Positions 8,211 to 17,347 are shown, counted from the stretch's first letter. The stretch is 19,913 nt of DNA from Stramonita haemastoma (GCA_030674155.1 CM060327.1:12509968-12529880); one strand, 5' to 3'. Notes: a model not told the origin generated them from the sequence alone. Made by a program: numbers and translations.

Positions 8211-8453
8211 CTCCCCAAAAGTCCTACGGATGAGACTTTAAAACCGAGGCCCCGTGTGCGAACGCACGCAGAACACCTTGCGCGCACGTTAAATCCTGTT
8301 CCGCTTTTCGTAAGAGTAGGCCATCGTGTGCCGGTGGGAACAGATGACATTTACAAAAAAAACTGCATACACACGAGGACTGGATGAAAAAAAGCACAAG
8401 TGTGCTTATTCCATTATCCTCGATATAAAAGAATAAATCAAATCAAATCAAAT
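8209..8453 (+). mobile_element. SINE family A, 3' portion
   Basis: It reads TCCCCAAAAGTCCTACGG, then ATGAGACTTTAAAACCGAGG, CGCACGTTAAATCCTGTTCC, CTTTTCGTAAGAGTAGGCCA, and ends ATTATCCTCGATATAAAAG followed by a (AATCA)n-like tail. The head was lost to the CT array. Confidence 0.85.
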
Positions 8454-8455
<2 letters not shown>

Positions 8456-8512
<57 letters not shown>

Positions 8513-8521
8513 GTGTGTGTG
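8456..8521 (+). repeat. (GT)n microsatellite
   Basis: This is a near-perfect GT array immediately after the SINE A tail. Confidence 0.95.
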
Positions 8522-8577
8522 AAACAAGGCAAGAGAGTTTCAAGCATAACAAACACTCATGTAGTGATGAGAAGGCA

Positions 8578-8597
8578 GGGGGGGGGGGGGGGGGGGG
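8578..8597 (+). repeat. Poly(G) run
   Basis: About 20 consecutive G, continuing as AGGGGG. Confidence 0.9.
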
Positions 8598-8625
8598 AGG
8601 GGGTGTTTGGATTTTTTAAATTCTC

Positions 8626-8628
<3 letters not shown>

Positions 8629-8706
<78 letters not shown>
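8629..8706 (+). repeat. (TA)n microsatellite
   Basis: This is a perfect TA array of about 78 nt ending a few bases before the inverted repeat at 8713-8748. Confidence 0.97.
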
Positions 8707-8712
<6 letters not shown>

Positions 8713-8714
<2 letters not shown>

Positions 8715-8748
8715 TGAGCTATCCTGTCCTGGGACAGGATAGCTCAGT
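8713..8748. repeat. Perfect inverted repeat, 17-bp arms, 2-nt loop
   Basis: ACTGAGCTATCCTGTCC (8713-8729), TG, then GGACAGGATAGCTCAGT (8732-8748). The right arm is the 5' end of the tRNA-like head of element E. The left arm is its exact reverse complement. Confidence 0.95.
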
Positions 8749-8993
8749 GGTCAGAGCGCTGGCTTTCCCCCAGCCAATGTTAAGCAGCATCGAGCCTGGT
8801 CACCAATTGGATGGGTGACCGTTTGGGCACCTTGGCTACAGGGCTAGTTCCCCCAGTTCCCCCAGCTGTAAATGGGTACCTGCCCTCTTTAGGTGTCTCA
8901 GGGAAGATATAAATATGTTGGCCCCTAGAGAAGCTGAGGTCTCTGATGCCTTGCTCCGCTTCGACCACACAGGTTATGGGACACCTACCGTAA
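8732..8993 (+). mobile_element. Composite SINE E: tRNA-like head joined to 5S rRNA-like promoter
   Basis: The head GGACAGGATAGCTCAGTGG with TCAGAGCGCTGG carries a tRNA A box and shares its first bases with family A. No tRNA B box follows. From about 8778 the sequence instead resembles the internal control region of 5S rRNA: GTTAAGCAGCATCGAGCCTGG against GCTAAGCAGGGTCGGGCCTGG, then TTGGATGGGTGACCGTTTGGG against TTGGATGGGAGACCGCCTGGG (5S consensus from memory). This covers boxes A and C of a type 1 pol III promoter. The rest (8841-8993) is a body I do not recognise. It abuts a minus-strand family A copy. Confidence 0.7.
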
Positions 8994-8994
8994 G

Positions 8995-9225
8995 TATGCA
9001 GTTTTGTAAAGTTTGTCATCTGTTCCCACCGGCACCACAATGGCATACTCTTACGAAAAACGGAACAGGTTTTAACGTGTTCTGCGTTTCGCTCGCACAC
9101 GGGGCCTGGTTTATAGTCTCATCCGATGAACTTTTGGGGAGAGTGGAGTGGGCATTGATATTAACTCCAGGTGAAAAGGTCCACTTGAACGGGATTTCGA
9201 ACCCGGGTCGTCAGATTGCGAGCGC
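8995..9225 (-). mobile_element. SINE family A, truncated at both ends
   Basis: The minus strand reads GCGCTCGCAATCTGACGACC, then a B box region GGGTTCGAAATCCC, CTCCCCAAAAGTTCATCGG, ATGAGACTATAAACCAGGCC, and CCGTTTTTCGTAAGAGTATG. The head is cut off by a GA array (9226-9297) and the 3' end joins element E. Confidence 0.85.
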
Positions 9226-9238
9226 AAGAGGAGAGAGA

Positions 9239-9295
<57 letters not shown>

Positions 9296-9297
9296 TA
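9226..9297 (+). repeat. (GA)n microsatellite
   Basis: This GA array, interrupted by GGAA and AAG, replaces the 5' head of the adjacent family A copy. Confidence 0.95.
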
Positions 9298-9512
9298 TTG
9301 AGGGACATAACTTGGCTCACATGGGATGTAACAATCAACAAACTTGTTTCCCTTAGAGCATGTCACAGCCAGTGAAAAGTCATTGCTTCTGAATTTTGGT
9401 CAGTCGTTTTGATGCACATATAATTATTTAAAAACATAAAGAGTTCAGGCAGCTCAAACACAAGATTCGCTGCAATAGAATTTAAATATTCTTATACTCA
9501 TATGATACACAC
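9298..9512. other. Unassigned unique DNA
   Basis: Clean-looking unique sequence. No gene or repeat recognised. Confidence 0.4.
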
Positions 9513-9976
9513 AAAAAAAAGGGGGGGGGGGGGGGCCCTTTTTTAAAAGGGGGGGGGGGGGTTTTGGGTTTTTTTTATCTTTTAAAAAAATTTTTTTTTA
9601 AAAAAAATTTTAAAAATTTTTTTTTTTTTAAAAAAAATTTTTTATATTTTTGGGGGGGGGAAAAGGGGGGTTTTTAAACCCCCCAAAAAAGGGGGGAAAA
9701 CCCGGGCCCCAAAATTGGGGGGGGAAAAAGGGGGGGGGGGGGGGGAAAAAAAAGGGGGGGGGGGGGGGGGGAAAAAAAAAAAAAGGGTTTGGGGGGGGGA
9801 AAATCCCCTTTTCCCAAAAACCCCAAGGGGGGAAAATTTTTCCCCCTTTTTGGGGGGAATTTTTTTAAAAAAAGGGGGAAAAAAATTTTTTTGTTCCAAA
9901 AAAAATTTTTTAAAAAGGAACAAAAAAAGGGGGGGGGGTTTTTTGGGCCTTTTTTTTTTTTTAAAAAACCCCCTTG

Positions 9977-10007
<31 letters not shown>

Positions 10008-10794
10008 CCCCCCCAACCCCCCCAAAAACCCCCAAAAAAAGGGGGGGAAAAGGGGGAAAGGGGGGGGGGAAAAAAAAGGGGGGGGGTTTTTTTGGGGGAA
10101 ATTTTTTTTTTTTCCCCCCCAAAAAAATTTTTTTTTAAAAAAAAAATCCGTGGGGGGCCATTTTTTTTAAATTTTTTTTTTAAAAAAAAAGGGGTTGGGC
10201 AAAAAAAATTTTTTTTTTAAAAAAAGGGGAAAAAAAAAAAAAAAAAAGGTTAAAATTTTTTAAAAAAAAAAAAAAAATTTAAAAAAAAAAAATTTTTGGG
10301 GCCCCCCAAAAAATTTTTTTTTTAATAAAAACCCACAAAAAACCCCCCCAAAAACCCCCCCCCCCCCCCAAAAAAAAAAAAAAAAACAAAAAAAATTTTT
10401 TTTTTTTCCCCCAATTTGTTTTTGGTTTTTTTTAAAAAAATTTTTTTAAACCCATTTTTTTCCCCCCCCTTTTTTTCACCCTTTTTTTTTTTTTTGGGGG
10501 GTTTTTTTTTTTGGGGGGGGGTTAAATTTTAAAAATTTTTTTTTCCCCTGTTTTTTTTTTTTTAAAATTTTTTCCAAAACCCCCCCCCTTTTCCCCCAAA
10601 AAAATTTTTTTTTTTTTTTTTAAAAAAATTTTTTTTTTTTTTTTTTCCCCTTTTGTTTTTTTTTTTTTTTGGGGTTTTTATTTTTTTTAAAATTTTGTTT
10701 TTTTTTTTTTGGGGGGGGGGGAAAAACCCCTTTTTTTTTTAAAAAAAAAATTTTAAAAATTTTTGAAAAGGGGTTTTTTAAAAATTTTTTTCCC

Positions 10795-10838
<44 letters not shown>

Positions 10839-10926
10839 ATTTTTTAAAAATAAAATTTAAAAAAAAAAATTTAAAAAGAAAATTTTTGGTTCCCAAAAAA
10901 AAATTTTTTTTTCCCCCCTTTTTTCC

Positions 10927-10981
<55 letters not shown>

Positions 10982-11357
10982 CACCCCCCCGGGGCCCCCC
11001 CCCCCCCCCAAAAAAAAAAAAAAAACCCCCCCCACCCAAAAAAAAAAACCCCCCCCCCCCAAAAAAAAACCCCCCAAATTTTTTTTTTCCCCAAATTTTT
11101 TTTTTTCCCCTTTAAATTTTTTTTTTCCCCAAAATTTTTTTTTTTTGGGGTTTTTTTTTTTGGGGTTTTTTTAAAAAAATTTTTTTCCCCGGGGCCTTTT
11201 TTCCCCCCCCCCCCCCCTTTTTTTTTTTTTTTGGGGGAAAAAAAAAATTTTTTTTTTTTTTCCCTTTAATTTGGGGAAATTTTAATTAAAATTTTAAACC
11301 CCTTTTTTTTTTTCTTTTTAAAAAAAAAATTTTTTTTTAAAAGCCAATGCCCCCCCA

Positions 11358-11431
<74 letters not shown>

Positions 11432-11432
11432 A

Positions 11433-11513
<81 letters not shown>

Positions 11514-11655
11514 TTTTTTTGGGCCCTTTTTTCCCCTTTTTAAAAAAAGGCCCCAAAAAAAAATTTGGGAAAAAAAATTTTTTTTCCCCCCTTTTTTGGT
11601 TTTTTTCCCCCCCCCCCCGGGCCTTTTGGGGGGTGGGTTAAAAAGAAAAAAAAAG
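9513..11655. other. Block of mononucleotide runs, probably a consensus artefact
   Basis: Over about 2.1 kb nearly every base sits in a run of three or more identical bases. Runs of all four bases adjoin each other, including two very long C tracts (about 11360-11421 and 11435-11513) split by 13 A. Dinucleotide alternation typical of real DNA is nearly absent. ORFs here are strings of Phe, Lys, Gly and Pro and are not genes. Run-length inflation in a poorly supported long-read consensus is the likeliest cause. Confidence 0.8.
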
Positions 11656-11699
11656 AAAGAAATTCTTTACCCTTGAAATAAAAATTTGTTCGATTATTC

Positions 11700-11894
11700 A
11701 CGCACGCATGCACGCACGCACGAAACCCACACAACACACACACACACACACACACACATAACCACACACACACCACACCACCACCACACAAAACACACAC
11801 TCGCACGCATCGCACGCATCGCACACGCACGACCCACGCACACACCACAACACACACACACACACACACAACACACACACAACACACACACACA
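11700..11894 (+). repeat. Imperfect (CA)n / (CGCA)n tract
   Basis: It begins with (ACGC)n-type units, then CA arrays broken by ACCAC and CGCACGCAT units. Confidence 0.9.
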
Positions 11895-12851
11895 TCAGCT
11901 GTTCCCATATATTCTCTCTGACCTAACGCTGCTTTTAATCATTCTCCTCAACCATGTTTCCATTTCCTAATATCGATATAATCCCAAGTGTCAAGAATGG
12001 TGTTTTTGTTTTTTGTTTTGTAAAAAGAACAGGAGTTGTCCTCGAAATGACCTTTTCTTTGCTTGCCTCTACCCCCACCCACTGTCCATAGCTTCTTTAT
12101 TCTAAATGATCGCGCATTTGAAAAACTTAATGGTACCTTTTTTTTTTACCTTAATTTCGTGAACTTTTAATTCAAAATTCTTACAACCACCCTTTTATTT
12201 ATTTTCTTTTTAGAAAAAAAATTTTCTTTTGAAAAGCCCATGCCCACTCCACAACCCCCCCCCCCCCCCCCCCCCCCCCTTCCCCTAAAAATGACTGCCT
12301 TCCCCTGTACCTTAAACATCCTGTTACCTTAAAAAAAAATTAATGAAAAAAAGGAGAAATTTGTTATTTCTTCAGAAATAACATGGTATCCACCTGCCTT
12401 TGTATCCAAACATAGGGCCAGAGTTAGGAGGAAATTAGTGTTAGTGTAAAAAGTTAGCAGAAGTGTTAAGGTAAGACCAAGAGATTATTGGTTGGTCGGA
12501 CCATCTTTCTGAATGTGTGTGGACACCATGGCACACAGACACCATAGTATGTGGCTGTATTTCAATCCCAGATCAGTCCTAGCGACAGCACAGATTGTGT
12601 CTTGTTCTCCAGTTCAGCTATTTATCAAACAGACTTCACGCCTACGTGTTTGGAGCAGCTGCATGTGTAAGGATGAACTCCACACTACATAAAAAATGAC
12701 GTCTAGACTGAACGTGATATATATGATATTTCCACGAACCAGTCTTCTTTTATCTCATTCTAACTTGCATGAACACGTATCTTGCTCTTTCATTCCACAC
12801 GTCCCTTTTTTCTCAATACATTTTTAAAAATATATCTATTATCATGTATTC
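11895..12851. other. Unassigned DNA without a supportable gene
   Basis: It contains a 25-nt C run (12255-12279) and a 20-bp perfect palindrome GTTATTTCTTCAGAAATAAC (12363-12382). An ATG in ideal context (ACCATGG, 12528) opens a 54-codon reading frame to 12692 with no recognisable character. Confidence 0.4.
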
Positions 12852-13188
12852 TTTTATATCGAGGATAATGGACTAAGCACTGGCGTGCTTTTTTACATCC
12901 AGTCACCGTGTATATCCAGTTTTGTAAATCTTGTCATCTGTTCCCACCGGCTCACAATGGCCTAGTCATATGAAAAGCGGAACAGGATGTAAAGTGTGCG
13001 TAAGATGTTCTGCGTTTGTTCGCTCACAGGGCCTCAGTTTATAGTTTATAGTCTCATCCGAAGGACTTTTGGGGAGAGTGGAGTCATCACTGATGTTGAC
13101 TCCAGGGTAAAAATCCCCTTGAACGGGAATCGAACCTGGGTCGTCAAATTGCGAGCGCATTGTTCTGACCACTAGGCTATCCTGTCCC
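12852..13188 (-). mobile_element. SINE family A, near full length
   Basis: The minus strand starts GGGACAGGATAGCCTAGTGG with a tRNA-like head (A box TAGCCTAGTGG; B box GGTTCGATTCCC), the GCTCGCAATTTGACGACCC segment, CTCCCCAAAAGTCCTTCGG, ATGAGACTATAAACTATAAA (small internal duplication), and the tail CATTATCCTCGATATAAAAG. It abuts the LINE fragment at 13189. Confidence 0.9.
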
Positions 13189-13523
13189 TCGCAAAACTTG
13201 TGTCCTCCCCTCCTACATTCCTGTGCAGTTTATAGTTCTTGCACACATTGGGTGACATGTTTTCTGAGACTGTGATCAAGATGGCTTGGTTAAGAAGATC
13301 TTTAGTGACTCTGTTGATGCTGTGATCATCCACCTTGGTTCCTTTACAAAACCCACCACAGAGATGGAAAAACATCATCCGTTCAGTCAGTCTGCTTGTA
13401 GTTCCGTCTTGGAATAGACTTGGGGTTGTTGCACCTGTACTGCAGATTGATGGTCAGTAATGCTGGTGTGTGGTCACTGCCTCCCACCTGGCTCTGTATC
13501 TTGCAGTTGGGTTTCTCTGGAGA
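13189..13523 (-). pseudogene. Non-LTR retrotransposon endonuclease fragment, C-terminal part
   Basis: The minus strand encodes QVGGSDHTPALLTI, which carries the SDH motif ending the APE-type endonuclease domain of LINEs, then RRNYKQTD. A TGA and a frame change follow. After them the reading continues in another frame with KVDDHSINRVTKDLLNQAIL and CKNYKLHRN, which fits the linker after the endonuclease in jockey/RTE/CR1-like elements. Several lesions make it a dead copy. The reverse transcriptase is absent: family A SINE DNA begins at 13188. Confidence 0.75.
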
Positions 13524-13535
13524 GGTCCTCAGTTG
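13524..13535 (+). repeat. Target-site duplication, tail side of SINE B
   Basis: GGTCCTCAGTTG here and GATCCGCAGTTG at 13936-13947 match at 10 of 12 positions and bracket the SINE exactly. Confidence 0.65.
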
Positions 13536-13935
13536 TTGTTGTTATTTTTATTCCTTTTTATGTCACAACAGATTTCCCTGCGTGAAATTCGGGCTGCTCT
13601 CACCCCGGGTGAGAGCGCGTTACCACAAGAGCAGCACCACCCATTATTTTTTCTTCTTTTCCTGTCTGCAACTGTATTTGTTTCCCTATCATAGTGGTTT
13701 TTTTCTACATAATTTTGCCAGGGACAACTCTCTTGTTGCCGTGGGTTCTTTTACTTACGCTAAATAACTATGTGTAACACATGGGACTTCGGTTTATCGT
13801 CTCATCCGAAAGACTAGCACCTAGACCACCACTCACAGTCTGGGGAAAGTTTTAGGCCCAAACGGGATCCAAACCACCGCACACTTTGACCTGGACTTTT
13901 CGCCTTCTAGACAGGCCCGTTGCCTCTAGACCACC
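13536..13935 (-). mobile_element. SINE family B, full length, inserted in a LINE
   Basis: The minus-strand head GGTGGTCTAGAGGCAACGGG, with a weak B box GGTTTGGATCCC, points to a tRNA origin. The body contains TCTTTCGGATGAGACGATAA, ACCGAAGTCCCATGTG, AGAACCCACGGCAACAAGAG, TTGTCCCTGGCAAAATTATG, and CCCGAATTTCACGCAGGG. It ends in an (AAC)n tail. The flanks form a 12-bp target-site duplication, and both belong to one LINE endonuclease reading frame. Confidence 0.85.
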
Positions 13936-13947
13936 GATCCGCAGTTG
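13936..13947 (+). repeat. Target-site duplication, head side of SINE B
   Basis: GATCCGCAGTTG, partner of 13524-13535. Confidence 0.65.
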
Positions 13948-14051
13948 CAAAGGCAAGGTCTTGGGTAGATGCTGTGGTGCCCTGGAATAAGACGGAAGTT
14001 GGTAGGTCTTCTGGATCATACAGCAGGAGCATTTTGTTCTCTATGTTAGGG
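13948..14051 (-). pseudogene. Non-LTR retrotransposon endonuclease fragment, upstream part
   Basis: The minus strand reads NIENKMLLLYDPEDLP and later DLAFATAD, a pattern typical of the region ahead of the SDH motif in molluscan-type LINE endonucleases (family pattern from memory). Skipping the SINE and one duplication copy, the frame continues TEDLSRETQLQDTEP before shifting into the VGGSDH block. The 5' remainder is lost in tetranucleotide repeats. Confidence 0.65.
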
Positions 14052-14081
14052 CGTGTACACAAGCAAATACACACACGTGCG

Positions 14082-14250
14082 CACGCACGCACGCACGCAT
14101 GCATGCACATACATGCGTACATATATGCATGCATGCATGCATGCATGCATGCATGCATGCATGCATGCATGCATGCATACATACATACATACATACATAC
14201 ATACATACATACATACATACATGGATGCATGCAGACAGACAGACAGACAT
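14082..14250 (+). repeat. Tetranucleotide array: (ACGC)n, (GCAT)n, (ACAT)n, (ACAG)n
   Basis: Successive pure blocks change unit by single substitutions: ACGC, then GCAT (self-complementary, about 14125-14178), then ACAT/ATAC (to about 14222), then ACAG (14232-14249). Met/His/Cys/Tyr-rich ORFs on both strands are by-products. Confidence 0.95.
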
Positions 14251-14316
14251 CCATACATATATACACAATTTTGTCTAATATCACTATTTCTGAAAAGACC
14301 ATAAAATTGAAGACCA

Positions 14317-14431
14317 CATACATACATACATACATACATACATACATACATACATACATACATACATACATACATACATACATACATACATACATACATA
14401 CATACATACATACATACATACATACATAATA
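14317..14431 (+). repeat. (ACAT)n tetranucleotide array
   Basis: This is a near-perfect CATA array of about 115 nt. Confidence 0.97.
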
Positions 14432-14445
14432 CATACATAGGCCTA

Positions 14446-14476
14446 CACACACACACACATAGGCCTACACCACACA

Positions 14477-14571
<95 letters not shown>

Positions 14572-14588
14572 CAGACAGACAGACGGAC
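14446..14588 (+). repeat. Interrupted (CA)n microsatellite
   Basis: CA arrays broken by AACAC and ATAGGCCTACACC. It ends in (ACAG)n. Two TAGGCCTA palindromes lie at its left edge (14438-14445, 14460-14467). Confidence 0.95.
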
Positions 14589-14792
14589 CCTCTGACAGAG
14601 AAGTGTAGTAAAGTATTGATGAAGCAGAAACCTGCAGCCCATAGTCTAGCCCCCCTGTGGTGTGAAGAAGACTGGTGAATCAATAACACCATACACACTC
14701 TACCTATTTCCATCAGCCATTCGTCTCGTACTGTTATTGCTGTTTTCCTTTCCCTCACTCCTGTACCAGCAGCACTCAAGAGGGACCTCATT

Positions 14793-15462
14793 CATCGCTT
14801 CTTTGTCCATTGTTTGTTGCTTCTTCTTTGTCCATCCTTTGTTGCTTCTTTGTCCATTCTTTATTGTTTCCTTGTCCTTTCTGTGTTGCTTCTTTGTTCA
14901 TTCTTTGTTGCCGCTTCTTTGTTCATTTGTTCATTCTTTGTCCGTTCTTTGTTGTTTCTTTGTCCATTCTTTGTTGCTTCTTTGTCGATTTTTTGTTGCT
15001 TCTTCTTTGTTGCTTCTTTGTCCATCCATTGTTGCTTCTTTGTCCATCCATCGTTGCTTCTTTGTCCATTCTTTGTTGCTTCTTCTTTGTTGCTTCTTTG
15101 TCCATCCATTGTTGCTTCTTTGTCCATCCATTGTTGCTTCTTTGTCCATTCTTTGTTGCTTCTTCTTTGTTGCTTCTTTGTCCATTCTTTGTGGCTTCTT
15201 TGTCCATTCTTTGTTCATTCTTTGTTGCTTCTTTGTCCATTCTTTGTTGCTTCTCTGTTCATTTGTTCAATCTTTGTTGCTTCTTTGTTCATTATTTGTA
15301 CATTCTTTGTTGCTTCTTTGTTGCTTCTTCTTTGTTGCTTCTCTGTCCATCCTTTGTTGCTTCTTTGTTGCTTCTTTGTCCATTCTTTGTTGCTTCTTCT
15401 TTGTTGCTTCTTTGTCCATTCTATGTTGCTTCTTTGTCCATTCTTTGTTCATTCTTTGTTGG
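14793..15462 (+). repeat. 11-bp minisatellite
   Basis: About 670 bp are built from 11-bp units, chiefly TTGCTTCTTTG and TCCATTCTTTG (variant TCCATCCATTG), often alternating as a 22-bp pair, with some units spaced irregularly. No unit carries a stop in any frame of either strand. Overlapping ORFs therefore run through it on both strands, the longest 304 codons on the plus strand. I regard them as non-coding. Confidence 0.9.
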
Positions 15463-16011
15463 ATTCCGAATGGATTATCGTCACCTGTGGGGGTGCCTGT
15501 CACTATAAATAGCATCCACACCTTCAGGAAATTCTGTGTTATGAATTCCTTATTTTTCTTCCTTCTCTTTGTTTAACAACGTGATTCTTTTTCTTCCTGT
15601 CACCTGATCTTCTCTATGTTCTGCCTTCTTGGTCCATTCTCCTGCCTTTTTTCTTGTTTTTTTTTTTTAGAGGGGGGGGGGGAGACTTAAAAGATGACAA
15701 TTTTCTCCCACCCCAAAATCGAATGCACTGGGCCAAAATAATCATTGTCAGGCCCTTAAAGGAAGAGCAACGTATTTTACGCTCATCTGACATAACAACA
15801 ATAGTTGTTGTTTAACGAAAAAGAATAAGAATGAATGAACTACCGCATCCATATTATTCAATGTTGTGAAGATGGGATTAAAAATAGAAACACCCGTTGT
15901 CATCGAGAAAATATTCTAGAAATTTGATTAGGGCTGATTCGACCAATCAAAGCAGAACATCTGGCGTGCTGGTTAAAACCACAGCCACTGCTGGTAGAGG
16001 AGAAGGTGGAA
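15463..16011. other. Unassigned DNA after the minisatellite
   Basis: T/C-rich DNA to about 15660, a G run (15672-15683), then unique A/T-rich sequence. TATAAATA occurs at 15505-15512 with no gene after it. No coding signal. Confidence 0.4.
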
Positions 16012-16335
16012 CGGGATAGCCTAGTGGTTAGAACATTGCGCTCGCAATTTGACGACCTGGGATTGATTCCCGTTCGAGGGGTTTTTTCTCCTGGAGTTTA
16101 CATCAGTGCTGACTCCACCCTCCCCATAATTCCTTTGGATGGGACTATACACCGAGACCCTGTGCAGAACATCTTGTGCACACGTTAAAGCCTGTTCGGC
16201 TTTTCGTAAGAGTAAGCTATTGTGTGCCGGTGGAAACAGATGACAAGATTTTACAAAACTGCAGGCACACGGGGACTAGGTGTAAAAAACAACAACACAT
16301 GAGCGCTTATTCCATTACCTTCGATATAAAAGAAA
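16012..16335 (+). mobile_element. SINE family A, reference-quality copy
   Basis: The tRNA-like head starts ACGGGATAGCCTAGTGG with A box TAGCCTAGTGG and a decayed B box GGGATTGATTCCC. It is followed by TTTACATCAGTGCTGACTCC, the core CTTTGGATGGGACTATACAC with CGAGACCCTGTGCAGAAC, CACGTTAAAGCCTGTTCGG, CTTTTCGTAAGAGTAAGC, and the tail TTCCATTACCTTCGATATAA with AAGAAAG repeats. It is the only copy here that runs without a break from head to tail on the plus strand. Confidence 0.9.
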
Positions 16336-16850
16336 GAAAGAAAGAAGGAAGGAAGAAAAGGAGGCTTGTTATGACCAATGGTGGGAATGACATCAACATA
16401 CCCAGCATGCATCCTGCTGTCTAGAAAGGGGTGGGCTCCACTAGGTTCACCTTGCCCATCACACACTACTGCCTGATAAAGGGACACACTATGACTCCTC
16501 AAGGAGTCAGGGGAGAAGTCAAGGCATGCCAGCAAAAAAAAACAAAAAAACAAAAAACAATAGCAACAACAACAACAACAATCACAAAAACAACAACAGC
16601 AACAATAAGAAAACAAAAACCACGAAAAACAACAAACGAAAGACAACAAAACAAAAACAGCAAACAAAAACAAAAAAAAGCAACCACAAGACGAAAACAA
16701 CAGAAGAAAAAAACCAATGAGCGAAAAACAAAAAACACAACTAAACAAAAAAAAAGATGAAAAGAAGAAAACAAAAGAAAATCAGAGAAAGACATGCCTC
16801 TCTACGAAACTTAATGAAGTGTCATGAAACAATGAAACAGATTATAGAAC
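16336..16850. other. Purine repeat, SINE D remnant, and (AAC)-rich tract
   Basis: (GAAA)n follows the SINE tail. Bases 16396-16412 share ACATACCCAGCATGCATCC-type sequence with SINE D. An 18-bp palindrome TGACTCCTCAAGGAGTCA lies at 16492-16509. From 16524 to about 16790 the sequence is A-rich with AAC/CAA units, giving Asn/Lys/Thr-rich ORFs that I reject. Confidence 0.5.
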
Positions 16851-17271
16851 TTGCTTATGAAAAAAAATGTCTTCCTTCGTTTCAGTAGGTCTGAATTGAT
16901 CCTTTTAATTGTTTACTTCTTTTTTTTTTTTATAGATACTTTATGTTTATATTATTGGTGGTGGTGGTGGTGGTGGTGGTGTTTTGTTAGGGTTTTTTTT
17001 GTTTGGGGTTTGTTTGGGCGAGTGTTTTTTGTTTGTTTTTTGTTTTGTTGTTGTTGTTGTTTTTTTTGGGGGGGGATTCTTAATCTGTTAACCTTTGTTG
17101 GTTGGTTGTTTGGTTGGTAGCTGTGAAAGTTTAGACAGGTTACAAGAACTTAAAGGCCAGGTAACAGCTGGACGGGAGGGGAGGGGGAGGGGAGCTACGT
17201 CTTCGGTTTGGTGATGGCTGACACAAAAACGGCTGCTGCATACATAGACCTTACAGTGCTTATATTATTAG

Positions 17272-17272
<1 letters not shown>
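16851..17272. other. T/G-rich DNA; G-rich patch before an ATG
   Basis: A (GGT)n array (16955-16981) and T/G runs fill most of it. At 17173-17192 the G-rich GGACGGGAGGGGAGGGGGAG resembles a GC-box cluster. Some 20 bp on, an ATG in good context (17214) opens MADTKTAAAYIDLTVLILLE but runs into the CT array and stops at 17349. I do not call a gene. Confidence 0.35.

Positions 17273-17273
<1 letters not shown>

Positions 17274-17344
<71 letters not shown>
17274..17344 (+). repeat. (CT)n microsatellite
   Basis: This is a perfect CT array of about 71 nt. It is followed 16 nt later by GA-rich DNA (17361-17417), its approximate reverse complement. Confidence 0.97.

Positions 17345-17347
<3 letters not shown>

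Noticed and set aside
9642..11676. Several ORFs of 60-168 codons made of Phe/Lys/Gly/Pro
   Set aside because: Translations of homopolymer runs in an unreliable consensus.
12363..12382. 20-bp palindrome as a terminator or binding site
   Set aside because: Isolated, with no neighbouring gene; cannot be told from chance in A/T-rich sequence.
12528..12692. 54-codon ORF with ideal ATG context
   Set aside because: No recognisable composition or domain, and no splice or promoter support.
13907..14642. ORFs of 169-198 codons rich in Met/His/Cys/Tyr/Val
   Set aside because: Tetranucleotide and CA arrays read through; only the 13948-14051 part has real (LINE) content.
14662..15576. 304-codon plus-strand ORF and its overlapping companions
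   Set aside because: It is almost wholly the 11-bp minisatellite; the overlapping frames are open for the same arithmetic reason.
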